64,000 nucleotides of DNA from Flagellimonas flava (GTDB lineage: Bacteria; Bacteroidota; Bacteroidia; Flavobacteriales; Flavobacteriaceae), in NCBI RefSeq assembly GCF_900129665.1, contig NZ_FQWL01000002.1, forward strand, positions 558,001-622,000, given 5' to 3'. Numbering within the stretch: the stretch's first letter is position 1; each line of letters starts with the position of its first letter. Made by a program: the position numbers and the translations under genes. Below, piece by piece: positions 26,334-35,318 of this stretch. The notes under the pieces are model-generated. The model did no database searches. It saw nothing but the letters and a program-made list of their open reading frames with translations, and was not told the origin of the DNA.

Positions 26334-27094
26334 GTCTTAAAAAATCATTGATAGTACTCTTCCTGTTGTCTTCCCTTACCGGGATGGCCCAAAACAGTGC
26401 ACTTTTTAGCCAAGCCACAGAGCACTACAATAAAGGTGAATATTCCAAGGCCATAGAGAATTACGAAAAAATCCTTGGAAATGGGGAACATTCGGCCGAA
26501 CTGTACTTCAATCTTGGCAATTGCTATTACAAACAGAATGCCATTGGGCCGAGTATTCTATACTACGAAAAGGCGTTATTGCTAAAACCCAATGATGCGG
26601 AGATTTTGAATAATTTGGGCTACGCCCAAAATATGAGATTGGATGCGGTTGAGGAGATGCCAAAGACAGAATTGGGTCAGCTTTACGATACTGTGGTCAA
26701 CTTTTTGTCCTTTGATCAATGGGCCTACTTGGCCGTTGGTTTGATGCTCTTGTTTGTTTTTACCTATTTGACTTATTTTTTCTTGCGGTTTGCGACCCAA
26801 AAGCGAATTGCCTTTATTACCAGTGTGTTTGCACTTATCTTAGGCGTATTGAGCATTCTTATGGCCTATCTTCAGTTTCAGCAATTCACCAATGATAATC
26901 CCGCTATTATTTTCAGCAAGGAAATTAAGATCAGTTCGGAACCCAATTCGAATAGTGAGGTTGTTTTTACCCTTCACGAAGGCACCAAAGTAAACGTGCT
27001 TGAGGAGCTCAACGATTGGAAAAAAATACGATTATCCGATGGTCAAACAGGATGGTTGCCAAAAGAAAACCTTCGACTTTTAAAAGATTTTTAA
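26330..27094 (+). CDS. batE: BatE, TPR/SH3 membrane protein
   Basis: The protein has 254 residues. A signal peptide (1-20) is followed by TPR units at about 24-105 (ATEHYNKGEYSKAIENYEK and YFNLGNCYYKQ). Two membrane helices lie near 132-150 and 160-180, and a bacterial SH3 domain occupies about 195-252 (EVVFTLHEGTKVNVLEELN and GQTGWLPKENL). This combination is typical of BatE. It is the last gene of the operon; a GC-rich hairpin follows 17 nt after the stop. Confidence 0.9.
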   Translation: MSLKKSLIVLFLLSSLTGMAQNSALFSQATEHYNKGEYSKAIENYEKILGNGEHSAELYFNLGNCYYKQNAIGPSILYYEKALLLKPNDAEILNNLGYAQNMRLDAVEEMPKTELGQLYDTVVNFLSFDQWAYLAVGLMLLFVFTYLTYFFLRFATQKRIAFITSVFALILGVLSILMAYLQFQQFTNDNPAIIFSKEIKISSEPNSNSEVVFTLHEGTKVNVLEELNDWKKIRLSDGQTGWLPKENLRLLKDF

Positions 27095-27110
27095 ATTATA
27101 TTTAACAGAA

Positions 27111-27136
27111 AAAAGGGGGTATCCCCCTATTTTTGC
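27111..27136 (+). terminator. Terminator of the Bat operon overlapping a promoter-like box
   Basis: AGGGGG (27114-27119) pairs with CCCCCT (27123-27128) across a 3-nt loop, followed by ATTTTTG. The sequence TATTTTTG at 27129-27136 also matches a -7 element, so termination of bat and initiation of the next gene may be packed together. The loop is tight, which lowers confidence. Confidence 0.5.
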
Positions 27137-27148
27137 TAAAACGGCCCA

Positions 27149-27457
27149 ATGCTAAAGACTTTCGCGCATCCTTTGGTTTGCTTATTGCTGATATTTTCCA
27201 TATTAGCCCCTTCCATTGTGCCCTTAGTTGACAAAGACTGCACCGTTGCCGTACTCCTGGATACTAACGAAGAAGAGAAAAGCAAAGAAAAAGAGTCCGA
27301 AAAAAAATTCAACGAAAAAGATTTATTCTTAAATCAATATGCCGTAAACGGCAGTTTCTTTATCCAATCCCAGGAATCTGAAACTATTGAGTATCTGTTT
27401 TTGAACTCAGATTTCCAAGCGGAAATAGTACTACCCCCTCCTCAGAAGTTCATTTGA
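27149..27457 (+). CDS. Small exported protein of 102 residues, unknown function
   Basis: One hydrophobic N-terminal segment (about 8-27, VCLLLIFSILAPSIVPL) is followed by a highly charged stretch with EEEKSKEKESEKKFNEKD, then a final segment ending LPPPQKF. I recognise the style as a lineage-specific flavobacterial protein but no family name. The segment may be a signal peptide or an anchor. It lies between the Bat operon and the first SulP gene (75 nt downstream), with a possible -7 box at 27129-27136 only 13 nt before its ATG, implying a very short leader. Confidence 0.65.
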   Translation: MLKTFAHPLVCLLLIFSILAPSIVPLVDKDCTVAVLLDTNEEEKSKEKESEKKFNEKDLFLNQYAVNGSFFIQSQESETIEYLFLNSDFQAEIVLPPPQKFI

Positions 27458-27532
27458 ACCGACCTTATTTTAAATTTATTTCTAACCGTCTTCAGCCTAA
27501 AAACTAAGTTGGGGACCATCTAATTTATTATC

Positions 27533-29113
27533 ATGTTCAAGTATATTAAAAACGACTTGCCCGCAAGTGTTGTGGTATTTTTTGTTGCCCTGCCACTTTG
27601 TTTGGGAATTGCGCTTGCTAGTGGAGCGCCTTTGTTTTCTGGATTAATCGCCGGAATTATTGGAGGAATTATTGTGGGAGCCCTTAGTGGGTCTCAAATT
27701 GGTGTCAGTGGTCCTGCTGCAGGTCTGGCGGCTATTGTTCTTACCGCCATCGGAACCTTGGGTGGGTTCGAGAATTTCTTGGTAGCAGTGGTACTGGGAG
27801 GGCTTATTCAAATTCTGTTTAGTATCCTTAAGGCTGGGGTAATAGCCTATTATTTCCCTTCTTCTGTGATAAAGGGTATGCTTACCGGTATTGGTATCAT
27901 AATTATTTTGAAACAAATCCCACATTTTTTTGGTTATAGTGAAAACCCAGAGGGAGATTTTGCTTTTTTCCAGCTGGATGGCGAAAACACTTTCAGCGAA
28001 ATTTTCAATGCCTTAAACTTTATAAGCCCGGGTGCCACACTAATTGCAGTCATCGGATTGGCAATACTGATTTTATGGGATAGGGTACTGACCAAAAAAT
28101 CCAAAATATTTCAGCTGATACAAGGTCCATTGGTAGCAGTTGTACTCGGAATCCTATATTATGTCTTCACAAAAGACCATGAGACCTTGGCCATTTCAGA
28201 CAAACTACTGGTAACTGTTCCAATTCCAGAAAGCATAGACACCCTAGGAACACTTTTGAGCTTTCCCAACTTTGGGGTAATCGGCAATCCTGAAATCTGG
28301 ATTACCGCATTTACTATTGCCTTGGTAGCCAGTTTGGAAACACTACTGTGCGTAGAGGCTACTGATAAGCTGGATCCGTACAAAAGAACCACCCCCACCA
28401 ATAAGGAGCTTTTTGCCCAGGGCGTAGGGAATACCATTTCGGGACTTGTAGGTGGACTACCCGTTACCCAGGTTATTGTTCGTAGTTCTGCCAATATTCA
28501 GTCTGGTGGCAGAACTAAGGCCTCGGCTATTATCCATGGCTTTTTTCTGCTGATTTCAATCATCCTTATTCCAAAGTTGCTAAACCTGATTCCGTTATCT
28601 GTGTTGGCTTCCATACTTTTGATTGTAGGTTATAAACTTGCAAAGCCCGCCCTTTTCAAGAAAATGTATCATTTAGGATGGAAGCAATTTGTTCCATTCG
28701 TTGTTACCGTTCTCGGTATTGTGTTCACCGACCTCTTGATAGGAATTGGTATGGGACTGGGTGTTGGAATTGTGGTTATATTAATCAAGAGTTACCAAAA
28801 CTCCCATTTCCTGCATATCGAGGACAAGAGTAATGGAGTCCATAAAATTAAAATGACCCTTGCTGAGGAGGTTACCTTCTTTAACAAGGGGGCCATCCTC
28901 AAGGAATTGGATAGTCTACCTGAAAATTCATATCTTGAATTGGATGTTAGGAAAACCCGATTTTTGGACAATGACATTGTAGAAATCCTAGAGGATTTCT
29001 CTGAAAAAGCACATAATCGAAATATTCATATCAAACTTATTTCGGAAAGAGGTGAAGTAGAAAATCCGGATAGTTATATCCAATTCTTTAAACTTAGACC
29101 AAAAACTGCTTAA
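27533..29113 (+). CDS. SulP-family anion transporter, probably bicarbonate
   Basis: The protein has 526 residues. SulP features are the N-terminal PASVVVFFVALPLCLGIALAS region, SQIGVSGPAAGL near 54-65, and IVRSSANIQSGGRTKASAI near 320-338. It ends in a reduced STAS-like domain from about 425 (LELDVRKTRFLDNDI). SulP members move sulfate, bicarbonate or other anions. The carbonic anhydrase gene 12 nt downstream makes bicarbonate the best guess. It and the carbonic anhydrase almost certainly form one operon. Confidence 0.9.
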   Translation: MFKYIKNDLPASVVVFFVALPLCLGIALASGAPLFSGLIAGIIGGIIVGALSGSQIGVSGPAAGLAAIVLTAIGTLGGFENFLVAVVLGGLIQILFSILKAGVIAYYFPSSVIKGMLTGIGIIIILKQIPHFFGYSENPEGDFAFFQLDGENTFSEIFNALNFISPGATLIAVIGLAILILWDRVLTKKSKIFQLIQGPLVAVVLGILYYVFTKDHETLAISDKLLVTVPIPESIDTLGTLLSFPNFGVIGNPEIWITAFTIALVASLETLLCVEATDKLDPYKRTTPTNKELFAQGVGNTISGLVGGLPVTQVIVRSSANIQSGGRTKASAIIHGFFLLISIILIPKLLNLIPLSVLASILLIVGYKLAKPALFKKMYHLGWKQFVPFVVTVLGIVFTDLLIGIGMGLGVGIVVILIKSYQNSHFLHIEDKSNGVHKIKMTLAEEVTFFNKGAILKELDSLPENSYLELDVRKTRFLDNDIVEILEDFSEKAHNRNIHIKLISERGEVENPDSYIQFFKLRPKTA

Positions 29114-29124
29114 AACATTAGACT

Positions 29125-29751
29125 ATGATTACTCAAACAAAAGATACCCAAGCGGCACTTACGCCAAATGCTGCCTGGGATTTATTGAAAGAAGGCAATA
29201 AACGTTTTGTGGAAAAACAACAGGCGGACAGGGACCTTTTGGGTCAAGTAGAACAAACCGCTACAGGCCAATATCCGTTCGCTACCATATTAAGCTGTAT
29301 AGATTCCCGGGTTTCTGCGGAATTGATCTATGATCAGGGTGTAGGCGATATTTTCAGTGCAAGGGTTGCAGGAAATATTGTAAATGCGGATATCTTGGGA
29401 AGTATGGAGTTTGCTTGCAAGCTGGCCGGTACCAAAATTATTGTTGTGCTTGGGCATACCAGTTGTGGTGCGGTAAAGGGTGCCTGCGATGACGCCAAAA
29501 TGGGAAACCTAACAGAGCTGCTAAGTAAAATTAGACCTGCCGTCCATGCAGTATCTGAACCTGCTGATGCGGCTGAGCGTACATCCAAAAACTTGGATTT
29601 TGTAAACTCAGTTGCCGAAAAGAATGTTCAAATGACCATTGACAACATTAGAACCCAAAGTCCGGTCCTTAAGGAAATGGAGGGTAATGGAGAAATTCTG
29701 ATTGTGGGTGGTATGTATGACATTTCTACTGGAAAAATTCACTATATGTAA
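29125..29751 (+). CDS. Beta-class carbonic anhydrase
   Basis: The protein has 208 residues. Zinc ligands Cys58, His111 and Cys114 are visible (SCIDSR and GHTSCGAV), with the Asp60-Arg62 dyad intact. It interconverts CO2 and bicarbonate; no signal peptide is seen, so it should be cytoplasmic. It lies 12 nt after one SulP gene and 112 nt before another. A terminator at 29768 ends this unit. Confidence 0.95.
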   Translation: MITQTKDTQAALTPNAAWDLLKEGNKRFVEKQQADRDLLGQVEQTATGQYPFATILSCIDSRVSAELIYDQGVGDIFSARVAGNIVNADILGSMEFACKLAGTKIIVVLGHTSCGAVKGACDDAKMGNLTELLSKIRPAVHAVSEPADAAERTSKNLDFVNSVAEKNVQMTIDNIRTQSPVLKEMEGNGEILIVGGMYDISTGKIHYM

Positions 29752-29767
29752 TCCGCTCAACACCCAA

Positions 29768-29807
29768 TAAAAAAAGGCCATTGTTTAACATTTCATTGGC
29801 CTTTTTT
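29768..29807 (+). terminator. Terminator after carbonic anhydrase gene
   Basis: AAAAAAGGCCA pairs with TGGCCTTTTTT across a 16-nt loop, giving a stem with a built-in T tract. Confidence 0.75.
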
Positions 29808-29862
29808 AGTTTTCTAAAATCACTATCTTGACAGCAATACTTTCAATAACCAGCTGGCATAT

Positions 29863-31722
29863 ATGTTTAAGCATTTCAGAGGTGATCTTTTTGGTGGAAT
29901 TACAGCAGGGATAGTTGCCTTACCATTGGCCTTGGCGTTTGGTGTAAGTTCCGGTCTTGGTCCAAGTGCTGGACTTTATGGTGCAATCTTTATTAGCTTT
30001 TTTGCTGCCCTTTTTGGCGGCACCAATACCCAAATATCCGGACCAACTGCTCCTATGACGGCGGTGAGCATGGTAATTATAGCCGGTATTTTAGCCGTTC
30101 ACGATGGGGATGTCAACAAAGCACTGCCCATTATTTTGGCCGTTTTCCTATTGGCCGGATTAATGCAAATTGTATTGGGTCTAATTGGGCTGGGTAGATA
30201 CATTAAATACATCCCCTATCCAGTAGTTTCTGGATTCATGACCGCCATCGGAGTTATCATATTGGTCACCCAAATCCTTCCGGCAGTGGGTTATTATCCC
30301 AAAGAGGACCAAGAATATGTGAATCAGTTCATGGCACCGGCCGAAGAGGAAATCCTGGAAAATATTTTAAAGGAAGAGGCTGGTGAAGGTATTTTGGTAC
30401 TGGAAGATTTCGAGGAAACCATCAGAAGAGCTGGAAAGATTACTGTAGAAGACATGCAGAAAGAGGCCAAAACCTTGGCGGCTAGCGATGCCTCTGGTGT
30501 TGTTGGCACCATTAAAGTACTTCCAAGGGCTCTTAAACATATCAATTGGTTGGAGTTGGGTCTTGCCCTTGCCACCATTATAATCATTTATGGCTTTAAA
30601 CGAATTACCACAGCGGTACCAAGCACGCTCGTTGCCTTAATTGTCGTTTCTGGAATTGCCTTCGGTTTTAATATGGACTACAGACCAATTGAAGAAATTC
30701 CAAGTGGATTGCCTCTTCCAAATCTGGAAATCTTTACCAAGTTTAGTTTCGCCTCCATTACGCCCTATATTTTTACCGCACTCACCTTGTCCTTGTTAGG
30801 AGCTATTGATTCCCTATTGACATCTGTAGTAGCGGATAATATGACCCAGACCAAGCACAAACCGAACAAGGAATTGGTGGGGCAGGGAATTGGAAATAGT
30901 ATTGCTGCAGTCTTTGGGGGTATTCCCGGGGCTGGTGCTACCATCCGGACCGTTGTCAACATTAACTCTGGAGGTAAAACACGCCTTTCCGGAATGATAG
31001 CCGGTATTCTGCTCTTGGTAATTTTATTGGCACTAGGTCCTGTGGCATCCCAAATCCCAGCGGCTGTTTTGGCAGGTATCTTGGTAACTGTGGGTATAGG
31101 GGTTATGGACTATAGGGGTCTTAAAGCAATTCCGTACTTGCCCAAGGACATCAAATTGGGACCTCTTAAGCTTAGTTCAGAGGTGATTATCATGTTGGTG
31201 GTGCTTGTTTTATCCTCGGTATGGAATTTGGTTTATGCGGTAGGTATAGGTTTAGTAATAGCCTCTCTCATGTTCATGAAGAAAATCGGTGATCTTACGG
31301 CCAAACGCTCCGATGTTAAGCCTTTAAAGGAAGAGCCTTGGGCCGATGAGAAAAATTTTCCCAAGAAACTGACCGAAGAAGTCTTCATCAAACATATAAA
31401 AGGCCCATTGTTTTTTGGTTCAACCAGCGATTTCCAGCAATTGGCAGAACAGATTCCGGATACCGCGTCCTGTGTGATTATCCGTATGGATCTAATGCAG
31501 TATATGGATCAATCCGGTCTTTACGCTATGGAAGATGTTCTTCAAGATTTGAAGAAAAAGAGAATTATAGTGCTCTTGGTAGGTCTGCTGGATCAACCCA
31601 AATATATGATGGAGCGTATCGATATTATTCCAGATCTAATCCCTAGGGAAAGTATTTTTGAGGAATTCAACTCGTGTTTGGAATGGGTCACTGAAAATGT
31701 GGAGGATATCCATTCTGAATAA
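29863..31722 (+). CDS. SulP-family transporter with STAS domain
   Basis: The protein has 619 residues. It opens with GDLFGGITAGIVALPLALAF and contains NTQISGPTAPMTAVS near 54-68 and IRTVVNINSGGKTRLSG near 363-379. An insertion of about 60 charged residues (about 150-225) sits between membrane helices. The C-terminal STAS domain spans about 500-600 (VIIRMDLMQYMDQSGLYA). It is longer than and clearly different from the first SulP (27533), so this is not a recent duplication. It has its own upstream terminator-separated position, suggesting independent expression, although adjacency to carbonic anhydrase again points to bicarbonate. Confidence 0.9.
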   Translation: MFKHFRGDLFGGITAGIVALPLALAFGVSSGLGPSAGLYGAIFISFFAALFGGTNTQISGPTAPMTAVSMVIIAGILAVHDGDVNKALPIILAVFLLAGLMQIVLGLIGLGRYIKYIPYPVVSGFMTAIGVIILVTQILPAVGYYPKEDQEYVNQFMAPAEEEILENILKEEAGEGILVLEDFEETIRRAGKITVEDMQKEAKTLAASDASGVVGTIKVLPRALKHINWLELGLALATIIIIYGFKRITTAVPSTLVALIVVSGIAFGFNMDYRPIEEIPSGLPLPNLEIFTKFSFASITPYIFTALTLSLLGAIDSLLTSVVADNMTQTKHKPNKELVGQGIGNSIAAVFGGIPGAGATIRTVVNINSGGKTRLSGMIAGILLLVILLALGPVASQIPAAVLAGILVTVGIGVMDYRGLKAIPYLPKDIKLGPLKLSSEVIIMLVVLVLSSVWNLVYAVGIGLVIASLMFMKKIGDLTAKRSDVKPLKEEPWADEKNFPKKLTEEVFIKHIKGPLFFGSTSDFQQLAEQIPDTASCVIIRMDLMQYMDQSGLYAMEDVLQDLKKKRIIVLLVGLLDQPKYMMERIDIIPDLIPRESIFEEFNSCLEWVTENVEDIHSE

Positions 31723-31739
31723 AACTACTTTGTATCAAA

Positions 31740-32432
31740 ATGGCAATTCTTAGGTTTCCCAATGATTCAGGGCCCATTTATCTTGAAACCATTGATGGAC
31801 GTTTTCCCGTAGAACCATTCAACACCTATAGCAATCTAATATTTTTGGTTCTTTTGATTTATTGGGGGTATAAAGTGTATAAAAATACCAAGGCGCATCT
31901 ATTCTTGGCGTGGGTGCTACCCGTAATAGCCGTAAGCTACATTGGCGGAACTATATACCATGCAACCCGAAGCCATGAATTTTGGTTACGTCTCGACTGG
32001 ATGCCCATTATGCTGTTGTGCTTGGCCTTAGTGGTTTATTTTATTTTTAAACTAGCGACCATTTGGTGGCAACGACTACTGTTGATCATTTTGATTTTTG
32101 GAGCTTCCTACCTCCTCCGGATCTTGCCGATCCCCCTAGGTCTTCGTATCTCCTTGGGTTATATCATTACCGCAGGCACCATATTGATTCCCATTGTTTG
32201 GTATTTGGTGCGGACTCGTGGAAAGAACATGAGTCTTGTATGTCTTGCTTTCTTCATTTTTGGTATTGCAGTTTTCTTTAGGTCGATAGATTTGACACAG
32301 ACTTTTTTCCCAATTGGCACTCATTGGTTATGGCATTTTTTCGGTGGACTGGCAGTCCATTTCCTGATTGCCTATATATTCAAGGACAATTTGCTAAATT
32401 TGTCGGCTAATACAGCCGGCAACCATGATTGA
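31740..32432 (+). CDS. CREST-superfamily membrane protein (alkaline-ceramidase-like hydrolase)
   Basis: The protein has 230 residues and seven hydrophobic helices. Motifs fit the CREST metal-dependent membrane hydrolases: an acidic N-terminal region followed by [11 protein letters not shown], Ser/His in [13 protein letters not shown] at the end of helix 2, Asp in LDWMPIM in helix 3, and a His-x3-His pair in THWLWHF near 204-209. These residues would form a zinc site. Ceramidase activity is plausible in sphingolipid-making Bacteroidetes but is not shown. It is 18 nt from the SulP gene and overlaps pheS by eight bases. Confidence 0.7.
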   Translation: MAILRFPNDSGPIYLETIDGRFPVEPFNTYSNLIFLVLLIYWGYKVYKNTKAHLFLAWVLPVIAVSYIGGTIYHATRSHEFWLRLDWMPIMLLCLALVVYFIFKLATIWWQRLLLIILIFGASYLLRILPIPLGLRISLGYIITAGTILIPIVWYLVRTRGKNMSLVCLAFFIFGIAVFFRSIDLTQTFFPIGTHWLWHFFGGLAVHFLIAYIFKDNLLNLSANTAGNHD

Positions 32433-33444
32433 AACCATTAAGGAACATTTGGCTGAAGTAGAGAAATTTACTTCCAACTCCAAAGATGAAATAGAAGCTT
32501 TCCGTATTAAGTACTTGGGAAAAAAAGGGCTTTTGAATTCATTTTTCGCGGAATTCAAAAATGTTCCCAACGAACAAAAGAAAGAGTTTGGACAGGTTAT
32601 CAATCAGCTTAAGACCACAGCCACCGAAAAGGTCAACGGTCTTAAGACCGCTCTTGAAAACCAGAATGATGCTGCTGGAAAGTTTGGGGATTTAACCCGA
32701 CCAGGTGAGCCTATCGAACTGGGGGCCAGACATCCCATTTCCATTGTTAAAAATAGGATTATAGATATTTTTTCCCGAATAGGGTTCAATGTTTCCGAAG
32801 GTCCGGAAATAGAGGACGACTGGCACAATTTTACGGCTTTGAACCTTCCGGAATACCATCCGGCAAGGGATATGCAGGATACTTTTTTCATTCAAACGGA
32901 TCCCGATATTCTGTTACGAACACACACCTCCTCTGTGCAGGTACGCTATATGGAGAACAACCAACCTCCCATACGTACCATTTCACCGGGAAGGGTATAC
33001 CGTAATGAGGCCATTTCAGCACGATCCCATTGTTTCTTTCATCAAGTGGAAGGGCTTTATGTGGACAAGGATGTATCATTTGCCGACCTAAAACAAACCT
33101 TGCAATATTTCACCTCGGAAATGTTCGGAAAATCCAAAATCCGATTGCGTCCATCCTATTTCCCTTTTACAGAACCAAGTGCGGAAGTGGATGTATATTG
33201 GGGATTGGAAACTGAGACCGATTACCGTATGACCAAGGGCACGGGTTGGCTGGAAATCATGGGTTGTGGTATGGTAGATCCAAACGTCCTGAAAAATTGC
33301 GGCATTGACCCCGAAGTATATTCTGGTTTCGCCTTTGGACTGGGCATTGACCGAATTGCTCTCCAGCTGTATGAGATTGGAGATATCCGTATGCTAAGCG
33401 AAAACGACATTCGCTTCTTGGAGCAGTTTAAGAGTGCCCTGTAG
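32425..33444 (+). CDS. pheS: Phenylalanyl-tRNA synthetase alpha subunit
   Basis: The protein has 339 residues. An N-terminal coiled coil (about 1-85) is followed by the class II core with motif 1-2 regions [20 protein letters not shown] and [12 protein letters not shown], and motif 3 [16 protein letters not shown] near 308-323. It charges tRNA-Phe together with PheT; pheT is not adjacent, as is usual in Flavobacteriaceae. Its start overlaps the preceding membrane-protein gene by eight bases. Confidence 0.96.
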   Translation: MIETIKEHLAEVEKFTSNSKDEIEAFRIKYLGKKGLLNSFFAEFKNVPNEQKKEFGQVINQLKTTATEKVNGLKTALENQNDAAGKFGDLTRPGEPIELGARHPISIVKNRIIDIFSRIGFNVSEGPEIEDDWHNFTALNLPEYHPARDMQDTFFIQTDPDILLRTHTSSVQVRYMENNQPPIRTISPGRVYRNEAISARSHCFFHQVEGLYVDKDVSFADLKQTLQYFTSEMFGKSKIRLRPSYFPFTEPSAEVDVYWGLETETDYRMTKGTGWLEIMGCGMVDPNVLKNCGIDPEVYSGFAFGLGIDRIALQLYEIGDIRMLSENDIRFLEQFKSAL

Positions 33445-33920
33445 TGACCATTTCACCGGAAATCAAGTTACTTCAAGAAAAAAAGCTCGTGGGCATACGC
33501 CTTGAGATGAGCTTGGTCAATGATAGGACATTTGAGCTTTGGAGTAAATTCCGACCAAGATTAGATGAGATTGAGGGTCGGGTTACCGGTGATTTTATTT
33601 CCCTACAATCTTACGGCCCCAATTATTTTTCAACTTTTGATCCGCAAGCACTATTTACCAAATGGGCTTTGGTCGAAGTTGATCGCTATGGTATCATTCC
33701 GGAAGGGATGCAAAGTTTCGATCTAAAAGGTGGGCGCTACGCGGTTTTTCACTACAGGGGTTCCAGTGCGGATAAATCCATCTTTCAGTACATTTTTACA
33801 GAATGGCTCCCCAGTTCAGGATTCCAATTGGATGACAGACCACATTTTGAGGTATTAGGTTCCAGATATAAAAATAATGATCCCAATTCTGAAGAGGATA
33901 TTTGGATTCCCATTCAATAA
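33444..33920 (+). CDS. GyrI-like / AraC effector-binding-domain protein
   Basis: The protein has 158 residues. It starts at a GTG whose G is the last base of the pheS TAG. The GyrI-like fold is indicated by KKLVGIRLEMSLVN at the N-terminus, WALVEVDRYGIIPEGMQSFDLKGGRYAVFHYRG in the middle (shown here only in part: GGRYAVFHYRG near 99-109) and FEVLGSRYKNNDPNSEEDIW near the end. Such proteins bind small hydrophobic molecules or act as gyrase modulators. There is no DNA-binding domain. Confidence 0.82.
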   Translation: MTISPEIKLLQEKKLVGIRLEMSLVNDRTFELWSKFRPRLDEIEGRVTGDFISLQSYGPNYFSTFDPQALFTKWALVEVDRYGIIPEGMQSFDLKGGRYAVFHYRGSSADKSIFQYIFTEWLPSSGFQLDDRPHFEVLGSRYKNNDPNSEEDIWIPIQ

Positions 33921-34019
33921 ACGAAATCTTCTTTTCTAAGATCCTTTGTATATTGTCTTTGGGTTAACTTCCAATTGCATGGGTCCTTTTTACCCACTCA
34001 AACATTTTAAGACAAGACT

Positions 34020-35315
34020 ATGCCTTTTCGTTTTTTTTATATCCTCTTTATCTTTTGCGCACTCCCCCTGATTGCTCAAAATTCTCATCTAAAGGTTAAC
34101 CAAAATCGTCTTGAGCAGCGAATTTTTGATTTGGCCAAGTTTGGACTACAATCCAATGGAGAAACGGAAAGGGTAGCATTCAGTAATGCGGATGTTGAAG
34201 CAAGAAATTGGGTCATACAAATATTGCAAGAGCAAGGATTGGAAGTATCCATTGATTTTGCAGGGAATATTATCGGCCTCCGTAAAGGAGAAAACAAGAA
34301 TGCCAGACCCATTTCCTTTGGTTCACACATAGACCGAGTGCCCAATGGCGGCAACTATGATGGTTGTGTGGGGTCTATGGCGGCCCTAGAGATTATTGAA
34401 ATCTTAAATGAGCACAAGATAAAGACCAAACACCCCTTGGAGGTCATCATCTTTTCCAACGAAGAAGGTGGTGTCATGGGAAGCAGGGCTATGTCCGGGC
34501 ATTTGGGCAAAGGTGCCTTTAAGGTGGTCAATTCAACAGGGTTTTCCATGGGCGAGGGCATCATGCGATTAGGTGGGGATACCACCCGAATTGCAGAAGT
34601 TGTCCGTGAAGAAAACAGCATGGCAGCCTTTTTGGAGCTCCATATTGAGCAAGGTGGTATTTTGGAAAAAGAAAAAACAGCTATTGGAATTGTTGAGGGC
34701 ATTGTTGGTTTAAAATGGTGGGATGTGGTGTTCACCGGATTTGCCAACCATGCAGGGACTACTCCTATGAATTCCAGACAGGACGCTCTTCTAGCGGCGG
34801 CCCAATTCGTAATCGCCGTAAACGAAATCACCAATAGTTTTGAAGGCGCCCAAGTGGGAACAGTTGGAAGGATAAAAGCGGAACCTGGCGCTCCCAACGT
34901 TATTCCGGGAAGGGTTGTTGCAAGTTTGGAGATTCGCGATTTATCTGCTGAGGTAATTCAAAAGGTCTATCACGCTATTACGGACAAGGCCGAAGAAATT
35001 GCAAAAACTTCCCAGGTAACTATTGAGTTCATTCCGCTGGATACGACCGCAGACCCGGCTCTTACCGCTCCAGAAATCCAAAAAGAAATTGAGCTGGCCA
35101 CTTCCAAATTGGGCCTTTCCCATAAATACATGCCAAGTGGCGCAGGACACGATGCCCAAGATATGGCGACCATTGCCCCTACAGGGATGATTTTTGTACC
35201 AAGCAAAGGTGGTATAAGCCATTCGCCAAAAGAATTTACCTCCGCAGAAGATATGGCCAATGGCGCAAATGTGTTATTGCAGACTATTTTGGCCCTGGAC
35301 GAAAAGCTGGATTGA
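34020..35315 (+). CDS. Exported M20-family amidohydrolase (hydantoinase/carbamoylase type)
   Basis: The protein has 431 residues with a signal peptide (1-20). M20/carbamoylase motifs: metal ligands in SFGSHIDRVPNGGNYDG near 105-121, EEGGVMGSR near 151-159 and ELHIEQG near 207-213; a dimerisation lid with NHAGTTPMNSRQD; and a late PSGAGHDAQDMA. Relatives hydrolyse N-carbamoyl amino acids, allantoate or ureidoglycolate. Export is unusual for this group and suggests periplasmic scavenging. It is 99 nt from the gene before it. Confidence 0.88.
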   Translation: MPFRFFYILFIFCALPLIAQNSHLKVNQNRLEQRIFDLAKFGLQSNGETERVAFSNADVEARNWVIQILQEQGLEVSIDFAGNIIGLRKGENKNARPISFGSHIDRVPNGGNYDGCVGSMAALEIIEILNEHKIKTKHPLEVIIFSNEEGGVMGSRAMSGHLGKGAFKVVNSTGFSMGEGIMRLGGDTTRIAEVVREENSMAAFLELHIEQGGILEKEKTAIGIVEGIVGLKWWDVVFTGFANHAGTTPMNSRQDALLAAAQFVIAVNEITNSFEGAQVGTVGRIKAEPGAPNVIPGRVVASLEIRDLSAEVIQKVYHAITDKAEEIAKTSQVTIEFIPLDTTADPALTAPEIQKEIELATSKLGLSHKYMPSGAGHDAQDMATIAPTGMIFVPSKGGISHSPKEFTSAEDMANGANVLLQTILALDEKLD

Positions 35316-35318
35316 TCC

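Noticed and set aside
18018-27094. Type of defence or toxin system with MoxR and VWA proteins
   Set aside because: MoxR-VWA pairs also occur in defence-like islands, but the gene order here is the standard chromosomal Bat operon with no island signs.
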